Assembly: GCF_002575655.3 (NCBI RefSeq)
Contig: NC_053037.3
Span: forward strand, 323,109,294 to 323,173,293
Source of the DNA: Aegilops tauschii subsp. strangulata
Taxonomy: Eukaryota; Streptophyta; Magnoliopsida; Poales; Poaceae
Direction of reading: 5' to 3'
Length of the DNA stretch: 64,000 bases
The notes under the pieces are model-generated. The model made no database searches. It saw only the letters and a program-made list of their open reading frames with translations, and had not been told where the DNA came from. Positions within the stretch are counted from its first letter, which is position 1; every line of letters starts with the position of its first letter. Below are positions 9,755 to 22,251 of the stretch, in pieces. The position numbers were made by a program, and so were the translations under genes.

Positions 9755-12700
9755 TGTGACGCCCCCGATTCAATCGTACACTAATTATAGATGCAAATGT
9801 ATACGATCAAGATTAGGGACTCACGGGAAGATATCACAACACAACTCTAAAATAAAAATAAGTCATACATGCATCATAATACAAGCCAGGGGCCTCGAGG
9901 GCTCGAATACAAGTTCTCGATCATAGACGAGTCAGCGGAAGCAACAATATCTGAGTACAGACATAAGTTAAACAAGTTGCCATAAGATGGCTAGCACAAA
10001 CTGGGATACAGATCGAAAGAGGCGCATGCCTCCTTCCTGGGATCCTCCTAAACTACTCCTGGTCGTCGTCATTGGCCTGCACGTAGTAGTAGGCACCTCC
10101 GGTGTAGTAGGAGTCATCGTCGACGGTGGCGTCTGGCTCCTGGGCTCCAACATCTGGTTGCGACAACCAGGAAGAAATGGAAAGAGGGGAAAGAGAGAGA
10201 AAAGCAACCGTGAGTACTCATCCAAAGTACTCGCAAGCAAGGATCTACACTACATATGCAAGGGTATATGTGTAAAGTGGCAATATCAGTGGACTGAACT
10301 GCAGAATTCCAGAATAAGAGGGGGATAGCTAGTCCTATCAAAGATTACGCTTCTGGCAGCCTCCATCTTGCAGCATGTAGAAGAGAGTAGATTGAAGTCC
10401 TCCAAGTAGCATCACATAGCATAATCCTACCCGGCGATCCTCCCCTCGTCGCCCTGTGTGAGAGCGATCACCGGGTTATATCTGGCACTTGGAAGGGTGT
10501 GTTTTATTAAGTATCCGGTTCTAGTTGTCATAAGGTCAAGGTACAACTCCAGGTCGTCCTTTTACCGAGGGACACGGCTATTCGAATAGATAAACTTCCC
10601 TGCAGGGGTGCACCACATAACCCAACACGCTCGATCCCCTTTGGCCGGACACACTTTCCTGGGTCATGCCCGGCCTCGGAAGATCAACACGTCGCAGCCC
10701 TACCTAGGCACAACAGAGAGGTCAGCACGCCGGTCTAAATCCTATGGCGCAGGGGTCTGGGCCCATCGCCCATTGCACACCTGCACGTTGCGAGGGCGGC
10801 CGGAGAGCAGACCTAGCAACCTCCATTACAAAGGAAGTTGCGTCACGCGGTCCAACCCGGCGCGCGCCGCTTAGTCGCTGACGTCAAGAAGGCTTCGGCT
10901 GATACCACGACGTCGAGTGCCCATAACTGTTCCCGCGTAGTTGGTTAGTGCGTATAGGCCAGTGGCTAGACTCAGATCAAATACCAAGATCTTGTTAAGC
11001 GTATTATTTTGAAGCAACCGCGGACGCCGACCAGGGCCAGGCCCACCTCTCTCCTAGGTGGTCTCAACCTGCTCTGTCGCTCCGCCACAAAGTAATAGTA
11101 GGGGGCCGTCGGGAACCCAGGCCCACCTCTACCGGGATGGAGCCACCTGCCCCTTCAGCCCCCATCTCCGAACAGTATCATAAGTAATGTAATAGTATAA
11201 AGTATATAGCATATGCCCGTGATCACCTCCCGAAGTGATCACGGCCCAGTAGTATAGCATGGCAGACGGACAAGAGTGTAGGGCCACTGATGGAACACTA
11301 GCATCCTACACTAAGAATTAGGATAGCACGTAAAGGTATCAACAATTGTAGTAACAATGACAGGCTATGCAGCAGAATAGGATTAACCGAAAGTAGTAAC
11401 ATGCTACACTACTCTAATGCAAGCACTAGAGAGAAGGAATAGGCGATATCTGATGATCAGGGGGGGGGGGGCTCGCCTGGTTGCTCTGGCAAGGAGGGAG
11501 CGTCGTCGATGTAGTCGTACTCAGGGGCATCAGCGTCGGTCTCAGGGTCTACCGGAGAAGAAGAGGGGGAAGAAACAGTAAATACATTGCAAACAGATGC
11601 ATGACGATGCAAGACAAAACAAAGATCGGTGCTAGGTGTGCCCTAACTCGGTAGGAGGTGATACATGCGAAGGGGGAAAACATCCGGGAAAGTATTCCCG
11701 GTGTTTCGCGTTTTCGGACAGATGAACCGGAGGGGGGAAAGTTGCGAGTTTGCTATGCTAGGGGTGTGTGGTGGACGAACGGGTTGCGTATCCGTATTCG
11801 TCTCGTCGATCTGAGCAACTTTCATGTAGAAAACATTTTCATCTAAGCTACGGTTTATTTTCTATGTTTTTCTAAAGTTTTAATCATTTTCTGAATTTAT
11901 TTATCTATATAATTCTAACATTATCCAGAACAGTGTGGGATAACGTCAGCATGACATATGTATGACGTCAGCAGTCAACCGTATAGTTGAACTGGTCAAC
12001 CTAACAAGTGGGACCCACCTGTCATACTCTGTTTAGGTTAATTAGGATTTAGCTAATCTAATTACTGTTTAATTAAACTAACTCGCTAATTAGATTAATT
12101 AAACATGATTAATTAACTTAATTAATTCACTAATTAATTAATTAATTTTATTAATTCATTTTTTATAAAAACATTCTGGGGCGGCCCCACATGTCAAAGG
12201 CCCAGAGGGGCCTATTGGGTTCGAGCACTAACGGGCACAGGGCGGCGCGAGCGGGCGCATGCCCAGGAACGGGCGGAGCCGGCAAGGCGCCGGAGCAGGG
12301 GGCGGTGGCCACGGCAAGGCCATGGCCGGAACGGGGAGGAGCGCTGGGCAAGGGAAGGTGGCGGAGGGGTGGCCGCGGCGGCAGTAGGAGGCGGCGCCGG
12401 AGTGGGGCGAGGGGAGCAGGGGTGAGGCCACGCGCGTGGCGTGGGCATTCGACCAGGCCACGGCTGCGGCAGCTTGAGCAGCAGCTTAAGCAGCAACAAC
12501 TAAGAGCAAGGGCGCGACCCTAGCGGCAGAGCGGGCGCGCGCTGGCCTCCGAGCAGGGGGCTCGCGCGGGCGCGGCACGACTGCAGGACAGGTGCGACGC
12601 GGCGGAGCAGTGCAGTAGCAGCAGCAGGTCGCGGGCAAGCGTGGCGCGCGGGAGACGGGCACCTGGGCGCGGCCATGTGCGGGCAGCAGCAGCGCTGGAG

Positions 12701-13574
12701 AGGCGACGGACGGGCGCGCGCGAGGCCACGCGCGTGCGTGCTCGTGCACGGGACGAACCAGCGAGCGCGGTGACCGCGGGGAAGGGAGGAAGGAGGAGGT
12801 CCTCACGGGGGTTGTAGGGTCAGGGGCAATGGGGGGCGAGGAGGAGGACGGAGACGACCGGCGACGGGGAGGCAGTCCGCGGGGAAGCGGTCCGGCGAGG
12901 TCCAGGCGGGCCCCGGGCAGCGACGTACTAGGGCGAGGCGGCGGCGCACGGTGGCGTCTAGCCCCGATCCGATCTGGATCGGGGGAGAGTGGGGGCGCGA
13001 GTGGGGGAGTGGGAGGTGTCGGTGGCTAGGGTTTCGGCACCAGGGGGTTAAGGGAGTGGGGATGGGCCGGCCTGGCATGTGGCTGGGCCGAGGCCCAATG
13101 GGGGCAGGCCTTTTCTCTTTTCTGTTTTTATTTTTTTGTTCTATTTTTATTTATTATTCTCTTACTATTTTTATTTTATATCACAATTTATTTTTGTTTT
13201 TAAAATACATTTTCAACACCCAAATTTGCATTACTAAATATACCTCTGCCACAATAACTTTGGCACCTAAATAAAATAGTTTCCTAATTATTTATTATTT
13301 AAAAGTATTTATTAAATAACAGTTTTGCTGCTGTTTTAATTACTATGGTGCATTTAAATACTTTACAAGTGTGGTTTCTTCACCAATATTTAGTATGGAT
13401 TACTTGCCACATCGCGAACATTTTAGTTTTAATGTTTGAAAACTTTTATCGTTTGACCTTAATTCAAATTTGATTTTGAAACGTTTTGATCTAACGCGAG
13501 GTTAGCAATAGTAACAGAGGTGACGTGGCATCATTAGCGTAGGTTTACTGTAGCATAATTATCCGGGCGTCATA
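9755..13574 (-). repeat. 3' LTR (left) of the 11.8-kb element
   Basis: It begins TGTGACGCCCCC and ends GGGCGTCATA; the right copy ends GGGCGTCACA. It contains a GC-rich block (about 12190-13080), a TTAATTAA-rich block (12040-12160) and a poly-G run at 11461-11470. The Arg/Pro/Ala-rich frames inside the GC block are composition artefacts. Confidence 0.9.
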
Positions 13575-16500
13575 ATTCTCCTCTACTACAAGAAATCTCG
13601 TCCCGAGATTTAAGAGGGGAGTAAGGGGGAAGATTAGGTTACGAAATTTCAACGATTCTTCTCGGTCTTGGTTGCTCTTCTCGAAGAGATCGATCCATTA
13701 CATTGATGTCTTCATTCCACTGCTTCAGGTCATCATGATGAAGTCATCATCCTTTCTTCAGAAATTTCATCGTACTTTCGAAAGGACAAGGGGTAACTTC
13801 GAAAGAACGGACCTTACAAGGTTGACTATCTGGCAGATAACTCAGGGAATGTGGTAGAAAGTAACTCTCGAATAGATACTTAATAAAATATCGAGAGTAA
13901 AGTAAGAAGGTACCATGAGAAGTTTCCAATGGGCAAGCAATCGTTCGGTGGCCTAATCAGAAGGTGAAAGGGGTTCAGAGCAACGAGAACAAGTATTGCG
14001 TCTGATACCAGAATAGATCACTAGGCAGGTGGCCCGTGAATTACATATGAAGTCAAGCGCGAGGAATAACTTTGACAACAGGGTGTACAGGAGAGTCAGG
14101 TTTCGATCCTGTGGAACTGTGGGTTATGGGCCCAGCATGTGAGTTAACGGTAGGAAGGGCGGTGACATCTTGTATGACCATGTAGGCAAGACATGTCAGT
14201 GAATAGCCTGTCAGTTATGTCGGCAACAACGTCGGTACCAAGGGCGAGGGACGAAGAGAACCATCTTCCTGCTCGTTGAGCGAGGCAGACCAATAGGCAA
14301 AGTTCTCGTCCATCGGTGGTTACCGGAATGTCATCAACAATAGTAACAGGGTCTTTTGACACGATTGTACACCTAGGCGTTTACATAAGCAGAAGAATAT
14401 TACTTCTTAGATCATATAGATCACCGGAAAGGTTAAACAAACCAATGTAAAGGAAATGTGATCATCAGATTAAACAGAACAAATGGAAAGGAAAATGTGT
14501 TTAAACACATATTACAGGGGTATATCCTTCCCAAGGGCAAGCAGAGCATCATATCCATGACGAGATATAACATAGAAAACCCTTTATGAAAGGGGAGAGA
14601 AATTTCATGACATTACCCATGCAACAGTGTTTGGATAATTGATAAGGAAATTTAGCATTGTGCTTCAAATGTTTTTATTGAAAATCGGAGTACCACACAC
14701 ATGCTTCGAGAAAGCATTGACATGGTCTTCAAGCAAAAGACAGACTTTGGATACACAAAGGATCCATCAGGAACAACTTATAGCATAAGTCTTGCAATTT
14801 CCTCATGGAAGAATGGTTAACCTTGCTAAAAAGGAAACTATAATAATAGGGCCTCCGGCCAGGTATGGTAGGCATGACACCACCTTACCGGGTCATATAA
14901 AGACCAATGTTAAAACTCTTGGAAATATGTTCCAACCATCGTATCTGGCCGAGATTCAGATCTGATTGGTGTCAGGATACCTCAGACTCGGGATGCCTGA
15001 GAAGAAGAGGTGCAACACAAATAGACGAGATGACATTGTAGATTCTCGGGAAATGAACTGTGGAAGCGAGTTCTGAAACAAGAGTTCATCATTAAACCAA
15101 GGAGAGGATGAGGAGGTAGCTGATGGACTTAGCGACAATTCATCGAGATTTCCCTAAAGATGGATTTCCACAACTATGTGAATCCAGGAGATAACATTAG
15201 TCAGATCAAATGATATAATGATGTAGGCTCGAGGGAAACATACACAATTGAACAATGATAGAAAGGTGCACCCAGGAATCTGGACTAGGTAGCACGATCA
15301 ATGTTCAAATGATGATTCAATAAGCAATAGTCTTAGAATGAAACTATAGACCAATAACTTCAAATCAATAGGGTTGCTAGAAGTATAGAATTTACACATC
15401 ACAGACCATTTGTCGATATTCCGGTTAGAAACAACACGGGGACCAAGAAAAGAATGGTGATGGTAAGAAGTATCACTTGTATCAAGAATTCTTAAGGGTG
15501 GTGAATTTCTCGCAACATTCTTGACATAAAATACGATAGTGCTCCAAGGTAGGACATAACTTAAGCTGGATAGCAAGGAGCTCCATAGCATGAACAAGTA
15601 TGTGTTGGAGGGAAGGCAATAATGGTGTCGATGATAACACAAACATCGAGGGGGCAAGCATGGAATTTCTCATCAGGAACTCAATGTATGTCTCGGAAGA
15701 CGTTAAAATGCTGATGATGATCACGACACATTTGTCGAGGGGTTTCAAGAAGATGTAATCGATCGGCGAAGACATCAAGCCAAGGGAAAGGTGAAGCAAA
15801 AGGTTATTATAACCATAGATAAGATGCCATCTCAGAATTCCGAGTTGTTTCTCAAGACGAACAAAATGATGCTGAAAGTCGATGTAATCTTAGAGCACTG
15901 TTGGAATTATGTCCCAGAGATGAAGGACATAGGTAGATGGTCAAGCAGTCAGCCTAACGATGATGATGTAGTCAATCAGTTGGGAATGACATGATCGAGT
16001 ACAACTCGTAAGCAATGAAGATTACTAAGAGTTGTTGAATCGCAGTGTAGACTCATTCCAGTTTTTGGTGTCTTTGAGTGTTTAATAACTCAGAGCCCAT
16101 GTAAAATTTGAATCAGTGAGAATGTAGTACTTGATGAAGAACCCATAAGAAGTTACGTAGTTCCGTGATAATCTCGAGATACTAGGGGGGGTAATACTCG
16201 ACGACAGACCAAAGTAGAGGTTGGACTGGGGTATTGTTCTGCAAAAGACAAGTGCTTAAATTTGCATGAAATGGTATTTAAAGGAGATCATGGTCGGAAC
16301 CACGATTGCAAAATGCCAAATCCCAGATATAAGATGAACTTATACCAAGGGGATAATTAATTTAAGAGAAGCTTTAATGATAATATCTACATCGTGTCCA
16401 TGGGCATGAACACAAAGTTCAAGGTCGACTCCCACTTCTCCAATGCATAATCTTTCATTCACTTCTCACTTTCCATGAAGTTGTAGCATTGAAATTTTAT

Positions 16501-17743
16501 CTGACTAAAAGCCAGTAGAGTATAACCCGCATAACTTTCGAGTTCACACGGATAATGAAAGGCACGGGTTCAACCCATCGGGGCATCTTAGGAACATATA
16601 CCACAAACTTCAGTAGCAAATAACTCAAGTTCGGAAGTAGAGCATGGTTGACAAAAGCAGATGATACAACATACCAAAGGCGTTATGTATCAAGGGAAGA
16701 ACTCAAGGTGTTGAGAATATGCTGGAACGGTCGGATAATAATCCACAAAAGGATCTGGCGGACCGCAAAGAATTGGATGTGAGTATCGATACTCAACTAG
16801 AAGAAGAAAGAATGCAAGGGGATCAGATTATAGAAACAACTGACTAATTCAATCAAGTGCAAAGGAATTATGATCTCCAAATCAAGAGACCAGAAGCAAA
16901 CGCTCTGATCAAGGCTTAGGGGTACAATCGATGGCAATTTGATGGGTCGATAACCAGCTCATGTTCAAAATGACATCTGAGCCGGAAAGATAATTTAGAA
17001 GGATCATCGATGATTGCGTGCATTCACACTCATGTTGAATCAATAGGATCAAAATGACGGTGTCAAAGGAGACTAATGAATATTGCCAGCCATATGGGAC
17101 CATAATGCAAGCAGACAAGTATTTGCAGAGCAATAAGCTACTAAGGATTTTCGGAGGATAGAATAGTATTTCGAAGACTTTTGTGAAACACCTGAACAAC
17201 GGGGAAAGAACGGATACTCGGTAAGTGTAAGGAATTATCCCTAGGGGGTATTCATGTGGCAAGAACTGCAAGGCAGTAGGCACAAAGTATTCTCGCATAA
17301 TAGAGAGAATTTTGGGGTATCTTGTAATAACAAGATCAACGGGGAATGACTGTATGAATGGCAAGTGTACGTGGTTATTCATATGGGTTTATCGATGGAA
17401 GTGAATTGCAAAAGCGATGGCACAAAGTCTCGAGAGAACATCGTAGAGTATCCTCCGAATCTTCCGGCGCAGCAGGCGATCATCTGGAATGAAGGGGCTC
17501 TCTGGGAGGAAGTGGTTACGAGAACCTAGAGTCATATTTAGTAAAATCATTTAACCCGAATAGAGAAGAGATTAGAGTCCTAGAGTATAGGTCGAGGAAT
17601 AAAAGATGCTAATTCCACCCAACGGCAACGTGGGTCCGTAAGACACACAACCATGTTAGTAAAAGTTTTGCAATGTCTAGACTCAACTTTGGCCAAGGAG
17701 TTTGGAAGGGGATTCCTACAGGCAGTCGGCTCTGATACCAACT
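13575..17743 (-). pseudogene. Internal region with relic protease and reverse transcriptase
   Basis: No frame is intact, but in the minus-strand sense relics appear in the correct gag-pol order. At about 16912-16989 a frame reads LSGSDVILNMSWLSTHQIAIDC, which resembles the end of a Gypsy retropepsin. At about 15799-15674 a frame reads PLDKCVVIIISILTSSET, which aligns with the reverse-transcriptase palm. There the two catalytic Asp are replaced by an Ile-Ser segment one codon short. At about 15450-15415, FLGPRVVSN matches the downstream RT motif FLGHxVS. The rest is too decayed to assign. In a working element these would be the maturation protease and polymerase. A purine-rich tract suitable as PPT abuts the left LTR at 13575-13590. 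The motif alignments are my inference. Confidence 0.6.
17729..17740 (-). other. Primer-binding site, initiator tRNA-Met
   Basis: The minus strand reads TGGTATCAGAGC three bases from the LTR end. This is the standard plant Met-i primer site. Confidence 0.85.
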
Positions 17744-20700
17744 TGTGATGCCCCCGATTCAATCGTACACTAATCATACATGAAAACGTATACGATCAAG
17801 ATTAGGGACTCATGGGAAGATATCACAACACAACTCTAAAATAAAAATAAGTCATACAAGCATCATAATACAAGCTAGGGGCCTCGAGGGGTCAAATACA
17901 AGTGCTCGATCATAGACGATCAGCGGAAGCAACAATATCTGAGTACAGACATAAGTTAAACAAGTTGCCATAAGATGGCTAGCACAAACTGGGATACAGA
18001 TCGAAAGAGGCGCATGCCTCCTTCCTGGGATCCTCCTAAACTACTCCTGGTCGTCGTCAGCGGCCTGCACGTAGTAGTAGGCACCTACGGTGTAGTAGGA
18101 GTCATCGTCGATGGTGGCGTCTGGCTCCTGGGCTCCAACATCTGGTTGCGACAACCAGGAAGAAATGGAAAGAGGGGAAAGAGGGAGAAAAGCAACCGTG
18201 AGTACTCATCCAAAGTACTCGCAAGCAAGGATCTACACTACATATGCAAGGGTATATGTGTAAAGAGGCAATATCAGTGGACTGAACTGCAGAATGCCAG
18301 AAAAAGAGGGGGATAGCTAGTCCTATCGAAGACTACGCTTCTGGCAGCCTCCATCTTGCAGCATGTAGAAGAGAGTAGATTGAAGTCCTCCAAGTAGCAT
18401 CGCATAGCATAATCCTACCCGGCGATCCTCCCCTCGTCGCCCTGTGTGAGAGCGATCACCGGGCTATATCTGGCACTTGGAAGGGTGTGTTTTATTAAGT
18501 ATCCGGTTCTAGTTGTCATAAGGTCGAGGTACAACTCCGGGTCATCCTTTTACTGAGGGACACGGCTATTCGAATAGATAAACTTCCCTGCAGGGGTGCA
18601 CCACATAACCCAACACGCTCGATACCCTTTGGCCGAACACACTTTCCTGGGTCATGCCCGGCCTCGGAAGATCAACACATCGCAGCCCTACCTAGGCACA
18701 ACAGAGAGGTCAGCACACCGGTCTAAATCCTATGGCGCAGGGGTCTGGGCCCATTGCGCATTGCACACCTGCATGTTGCGAGGGCGGCCGGACAGCAGAC
18801 CTAGCAACCTCCATTATAAAGGAAGTTGCATTACGCGGTCCAACCCGGCGCGCGCCGCTCAGTCGCTGATGTCAACAAGGCTTCGGCTGATACCACGAAG
18901 TCGAGTGCCCATAACTGTTCCCGCGTAGTTGGTTAGTGCGTATAGGACAATGGCCAGACTCAGATCAAATACCAAGATCTCGTTAAGCGTATTATTTTGA
19001 AGCAACCGTGGACGCCGACCAGGGCCAGGCCCACCTCTCTCCTAGCTGGTCTCAACCTGCTCTGTCGCTCCGCCACAAAGTAACAGTCGGGGGCCGTTGG
19101 GAACCCAGGCCCACCTCTACCGGGATGGAGCCACCTGCCCCTTCAGCCCCCATCTCCGAACAGTATCATAAGTAATGTAACAGTACAAAGTATATAGCAT
19201 ATGCCTGTGATCACCTCCCGAAGTGATCACGGCCCAGTAGTATAGCATGGCAGACGGACAAGAGTGTAGGGCCACTGATGGAACACTAGCATCCTATACT
19301 AAGAATTAGGATAGCAGGTAAAGGTATCAACAATTGTAGCAACAATGACAGGCTTTGCAGCAGAATATGATTAACCGAAAGCAGTAACATGCTATACTAC
19401 TCTAATGCAAGCAGTAGAGAGAAGGAATAGGCGATATCTGGTGATCAAGGGGGGGGGGCTTGCCTGGTTGCTCTGGCAAGAAGGAGGGATCGTCGTCGAC
19501 GTAGTCGTACTCAGGGGCATCAACGTCGGTCTCAGGGTCTACTGGAGAAGAAGAGGGGGAAGAAACAGTAAATACATTGCAAATAGATGCATGATGATGC
19601 ATGACAAAGCAAACATCGGTGCTAGGTGTGCCCTAACGCGGTAGGAGGTGATACAGGCGAAGGGGGAAAACATCCGGGAAAGTATTCCCGGTGTTCCGCG
19701 TTTTCGGACAGATGAACCGGAGGGGGGAAAGTTGCGAGTTTGCTATGCTAGGGATGTGTGGCGGACGAACGAGCTGCGTAACTGGATTCGTCTCGTCGAT
19801 CTGAGCAACTTTCATGTAGAAAACATTTTCATCTGAGCTACGGTTTATTTTCTATGTTTTTCTAAAGTTTTAATCATTTTCTGAATTTATTTATCTACTT
19901 AATTCTAACATTATCCAGAACAGTGTGGGATGACATCAGCATGACGTATGTATGACGTCAACAGTCAACCGTACAGTTGACCTGGTCAACCTGATAGGTG
20001 GGACCCACCTGTCATACTCTGTTTAGGTTAATTAGGATTTAGCTAATCTAATTACTGTTTAATTAAACTAACTAGCTAATTAGATTAATTAAACAGGATT
20101 AATTAACTTAATTAATTCACTAATTAATTAATTTTATTAATTCATTTTTTCTTTTTTTATAAAAACGTTCTGGGGGCGGCCTCACATGTCAAAGGCCCAG
20201 AGGGGCCTATCGGGTTCGAGCACTAACGGGCACAGGGCACGGCGCGAGCGGGCGCATGCCTAGGAGCGGGCGGAGCCGGCAAGGCGCCGGAGCAGGGGCG
20301 GTGGCCACGGCAAGGCCATGGCCGGAACGGGGTGGAGCGCTGGGCAAGGGAAGGTGGCGGAGGGGTGGCCACGGCGGCAGCAGGAAGCGGCGTCGCAGTG
20401 GGGTGAGGGGAGCAGGGGCAAGGCCACGCGCGGGGCGCGTGCATTCGACCAGGCCAAGGTTGCGGCAGCTTGAGCAACAACAACTAAGAGCAGGGGGCGC
20501 AGCCTTAGAGGCAGAGCGGGCGCGGCCACAGCGGCGGACGCGCGCTGGCCGCCTAGCAGGGGGCTCGCGCGGGCGCGGCGCGGCTGCAGGACAGGTGAGA
20601 CGCGGCAGAGCAGTGCAGTAGCAGCAGCAGGTCGCGGGCGAGCGTGGCGCGCGGGAGACGGGCGCCTGGGCGCGGCCATGTGCGGGCAGCAGCAGCGCCG

Positions 20701-21590
20701 GAGAGGCGACGGACGGGCGCGCGCGAGGCCACGCGCGTGCGTGCTCGTGCACGGGACGAACCAGCGAGCGCGGTGACCGCGGGGAAGGGAGGAAGGAGGA
20801 GGTCCTCACGGGGGTTGTAGGGTCAGGGGCAACGGGGGGGGGGGGGGAGGGCGAGGAGGAGGACGGAGACGACCGGCGACGGGGAGGCAGTCCAGCGGGG
20901 AAGCGGTCCGGCGAGGTCCTGGCGGGCCCCGGGCGGCGACGGACGAGGGCGAGGGAGCGGCGCACGGCGGCGTCTAGCCCCGATCCGATCTGGATCGGGG
21001 GAGGGGAGAGTGGGGGCGCGTGTGGGGGAGTGGGAGGTGTCGGTGGCTACGGTTTCGGCACCAGGGGGTTAAGGGAGTGGGGATGGGCCGGCCTGGCATG
21101 TGGCTGGGCCGAGGCCCAATGGGGGCAGGCCTTTTCTCTTTTTATTTTTTTGTTCTATTTTTGTTTATGATTCTTTTACTGTTTTTATTTTATCTCACAA
21201 TTTATTTTTGTTTGTAAAATGCATATTCAACACCCAAATTTGCATTACTAAATATACCTCTTCCACAATAACTTTGGCACCTAAATAAAATCGTTTCCTA
21301 ATTATTTATTATTTAAAAGTATTTATTAAATAACAGTTTTGCCGCCGTTTTAATTACTATGGTGCATTTAAATACTTTACATAAGTGTGGTTTCTTCACC
21401 AATATTTAGTATGGATTACTTGCCACATCTCGAACATTTTAGTTTTAATGTTTGAAAACTTTTATCGTTTGACCTTAATTCAAATTTGATTTTGAAACGT
21501 TTTGATCTAACGCGAGGTTAGCAATAGTAACAGAGGTGACGTGGCATCATTAGCGTAGGTTTACTGTAGTATAATTATCCGGGCGTCACA
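17744..21590 (-). repeat. 5' LTR (right) of the 11.8-kb element
   Basis: It begins TGTGATGCCCCC and ends GGGCGTCACA, and is collinear with 9755-13574. The long Arg/Pro/Ala frame 20207-20965 lies wholly within its GC-rich block and has no homology that I recognise. Confidence 0.9.
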
Positions 21591-21595
21591 ACACA

Positions 21596-21957
21596 GTACC
21601 AGTCGGCATTATCCATCACACACATGCAATCTTTTTCTTGCGGTCGGTCTCCCATGCATGCACACACACACATACCTCCCCCTCTCCATCATATCAGGCA
21701 TTCTTTATCTCTCACGTGCATGCGCAATGATCGATGTTCCACTATGTGTGTATTTATATAGCTAGGTCTTTCACAGTTTCCCACACAAACCAATCAATCT
21801 ATATATCTAGTGAGGTCTCACCCTCTTTCCACGTCCACAACCATCAATCTATACCTCTCTATATAGGATTACATAGCTAATACACACACATTAATTATAT
21901 ATCCAACGTCCCCCTCTCATCATCCCTGCCTTCCACTTCATCTCTCAGACGCGCGCA
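21596..21957. other. Core of the TIR element, right part
   Basis: This is pyrimidine-rich, CA- and CTCT-rich non-coding DNA. It continues from 9668-9749 once the retrotransposon is removed. No gene was recognised. Confidence 0.4.
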
Positions 21958-22143
21958 CAGTGGCGAAGACAGGGGGTAGCAAGGGCCCTGCCCCCCTAAC
22001 ATCACTATATATCGAGGCTAATATGAATGTGATCATTCGACAATTGCTGGTAAAATGGTTTAAGTTGATGAATTGGCCCTCCTCGTAAAGGATTAGCAAC
22101 GCTTGGCCCCTTAGCTCATTTATTTTTCATGGCTTCGCCACTG
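21958..22143. mobile_element. hAT-type MITE, 186 bp
   Basis: It has terminal inverted repeats CAGTGGCGAAGNC ... GNCTTCGCCACTG. The flanks share cgcgca directly on both sides (21952-21957 and 22144-22149), in line with an imperfect 8-bp hAT duplication. It has no coding capacity. Confidence 0.7.
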
Positions 22144-22251
22144 CGCGCAACGACGCACGTTCTCACCCCCCTCTCTTTAAATATCGGTCTCGCACTTGTG
22201 CACTCCTTCATAGTCTCCCTCCACTTGGCCCCCCGCACCATCTACTAGCCC

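Larger units (their letters stand above)
9755..21590 (-). mobile_element. Complete LTR retrotransposon with 3.8-kb LTRs and ruined pol
   Basis: Two LTRs (9755-13574 and 17744-21590) flank 4.2 kb of internal DNA. A perfect 5-bp duplication, acaca, is present at 9750-9754 and 21591-21595. The primer-binding site at 17729-17740 (TGGTATCAGAGC on the minus strand) matches initiator tRNA-Met. Internal frames show only relics of Gypsy protease and reverse transcriptase. The LTRs differ by roughly 4% over the first 400 bp compared by eye. The element therefore inserted fairly recently and presumably relied on enzymes supplied in trans. Confidence 0.9.

Noticed and set aside
20207..20965. 252-codon minus-strand Arg/Pro/Ala-rich frame, and the similar frames at 12163-12806
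   Set aside because: They lie wholly inside the GC-rich block of a long LTR, several frames are open at once, and the frames are not kept between the two LTR copies.
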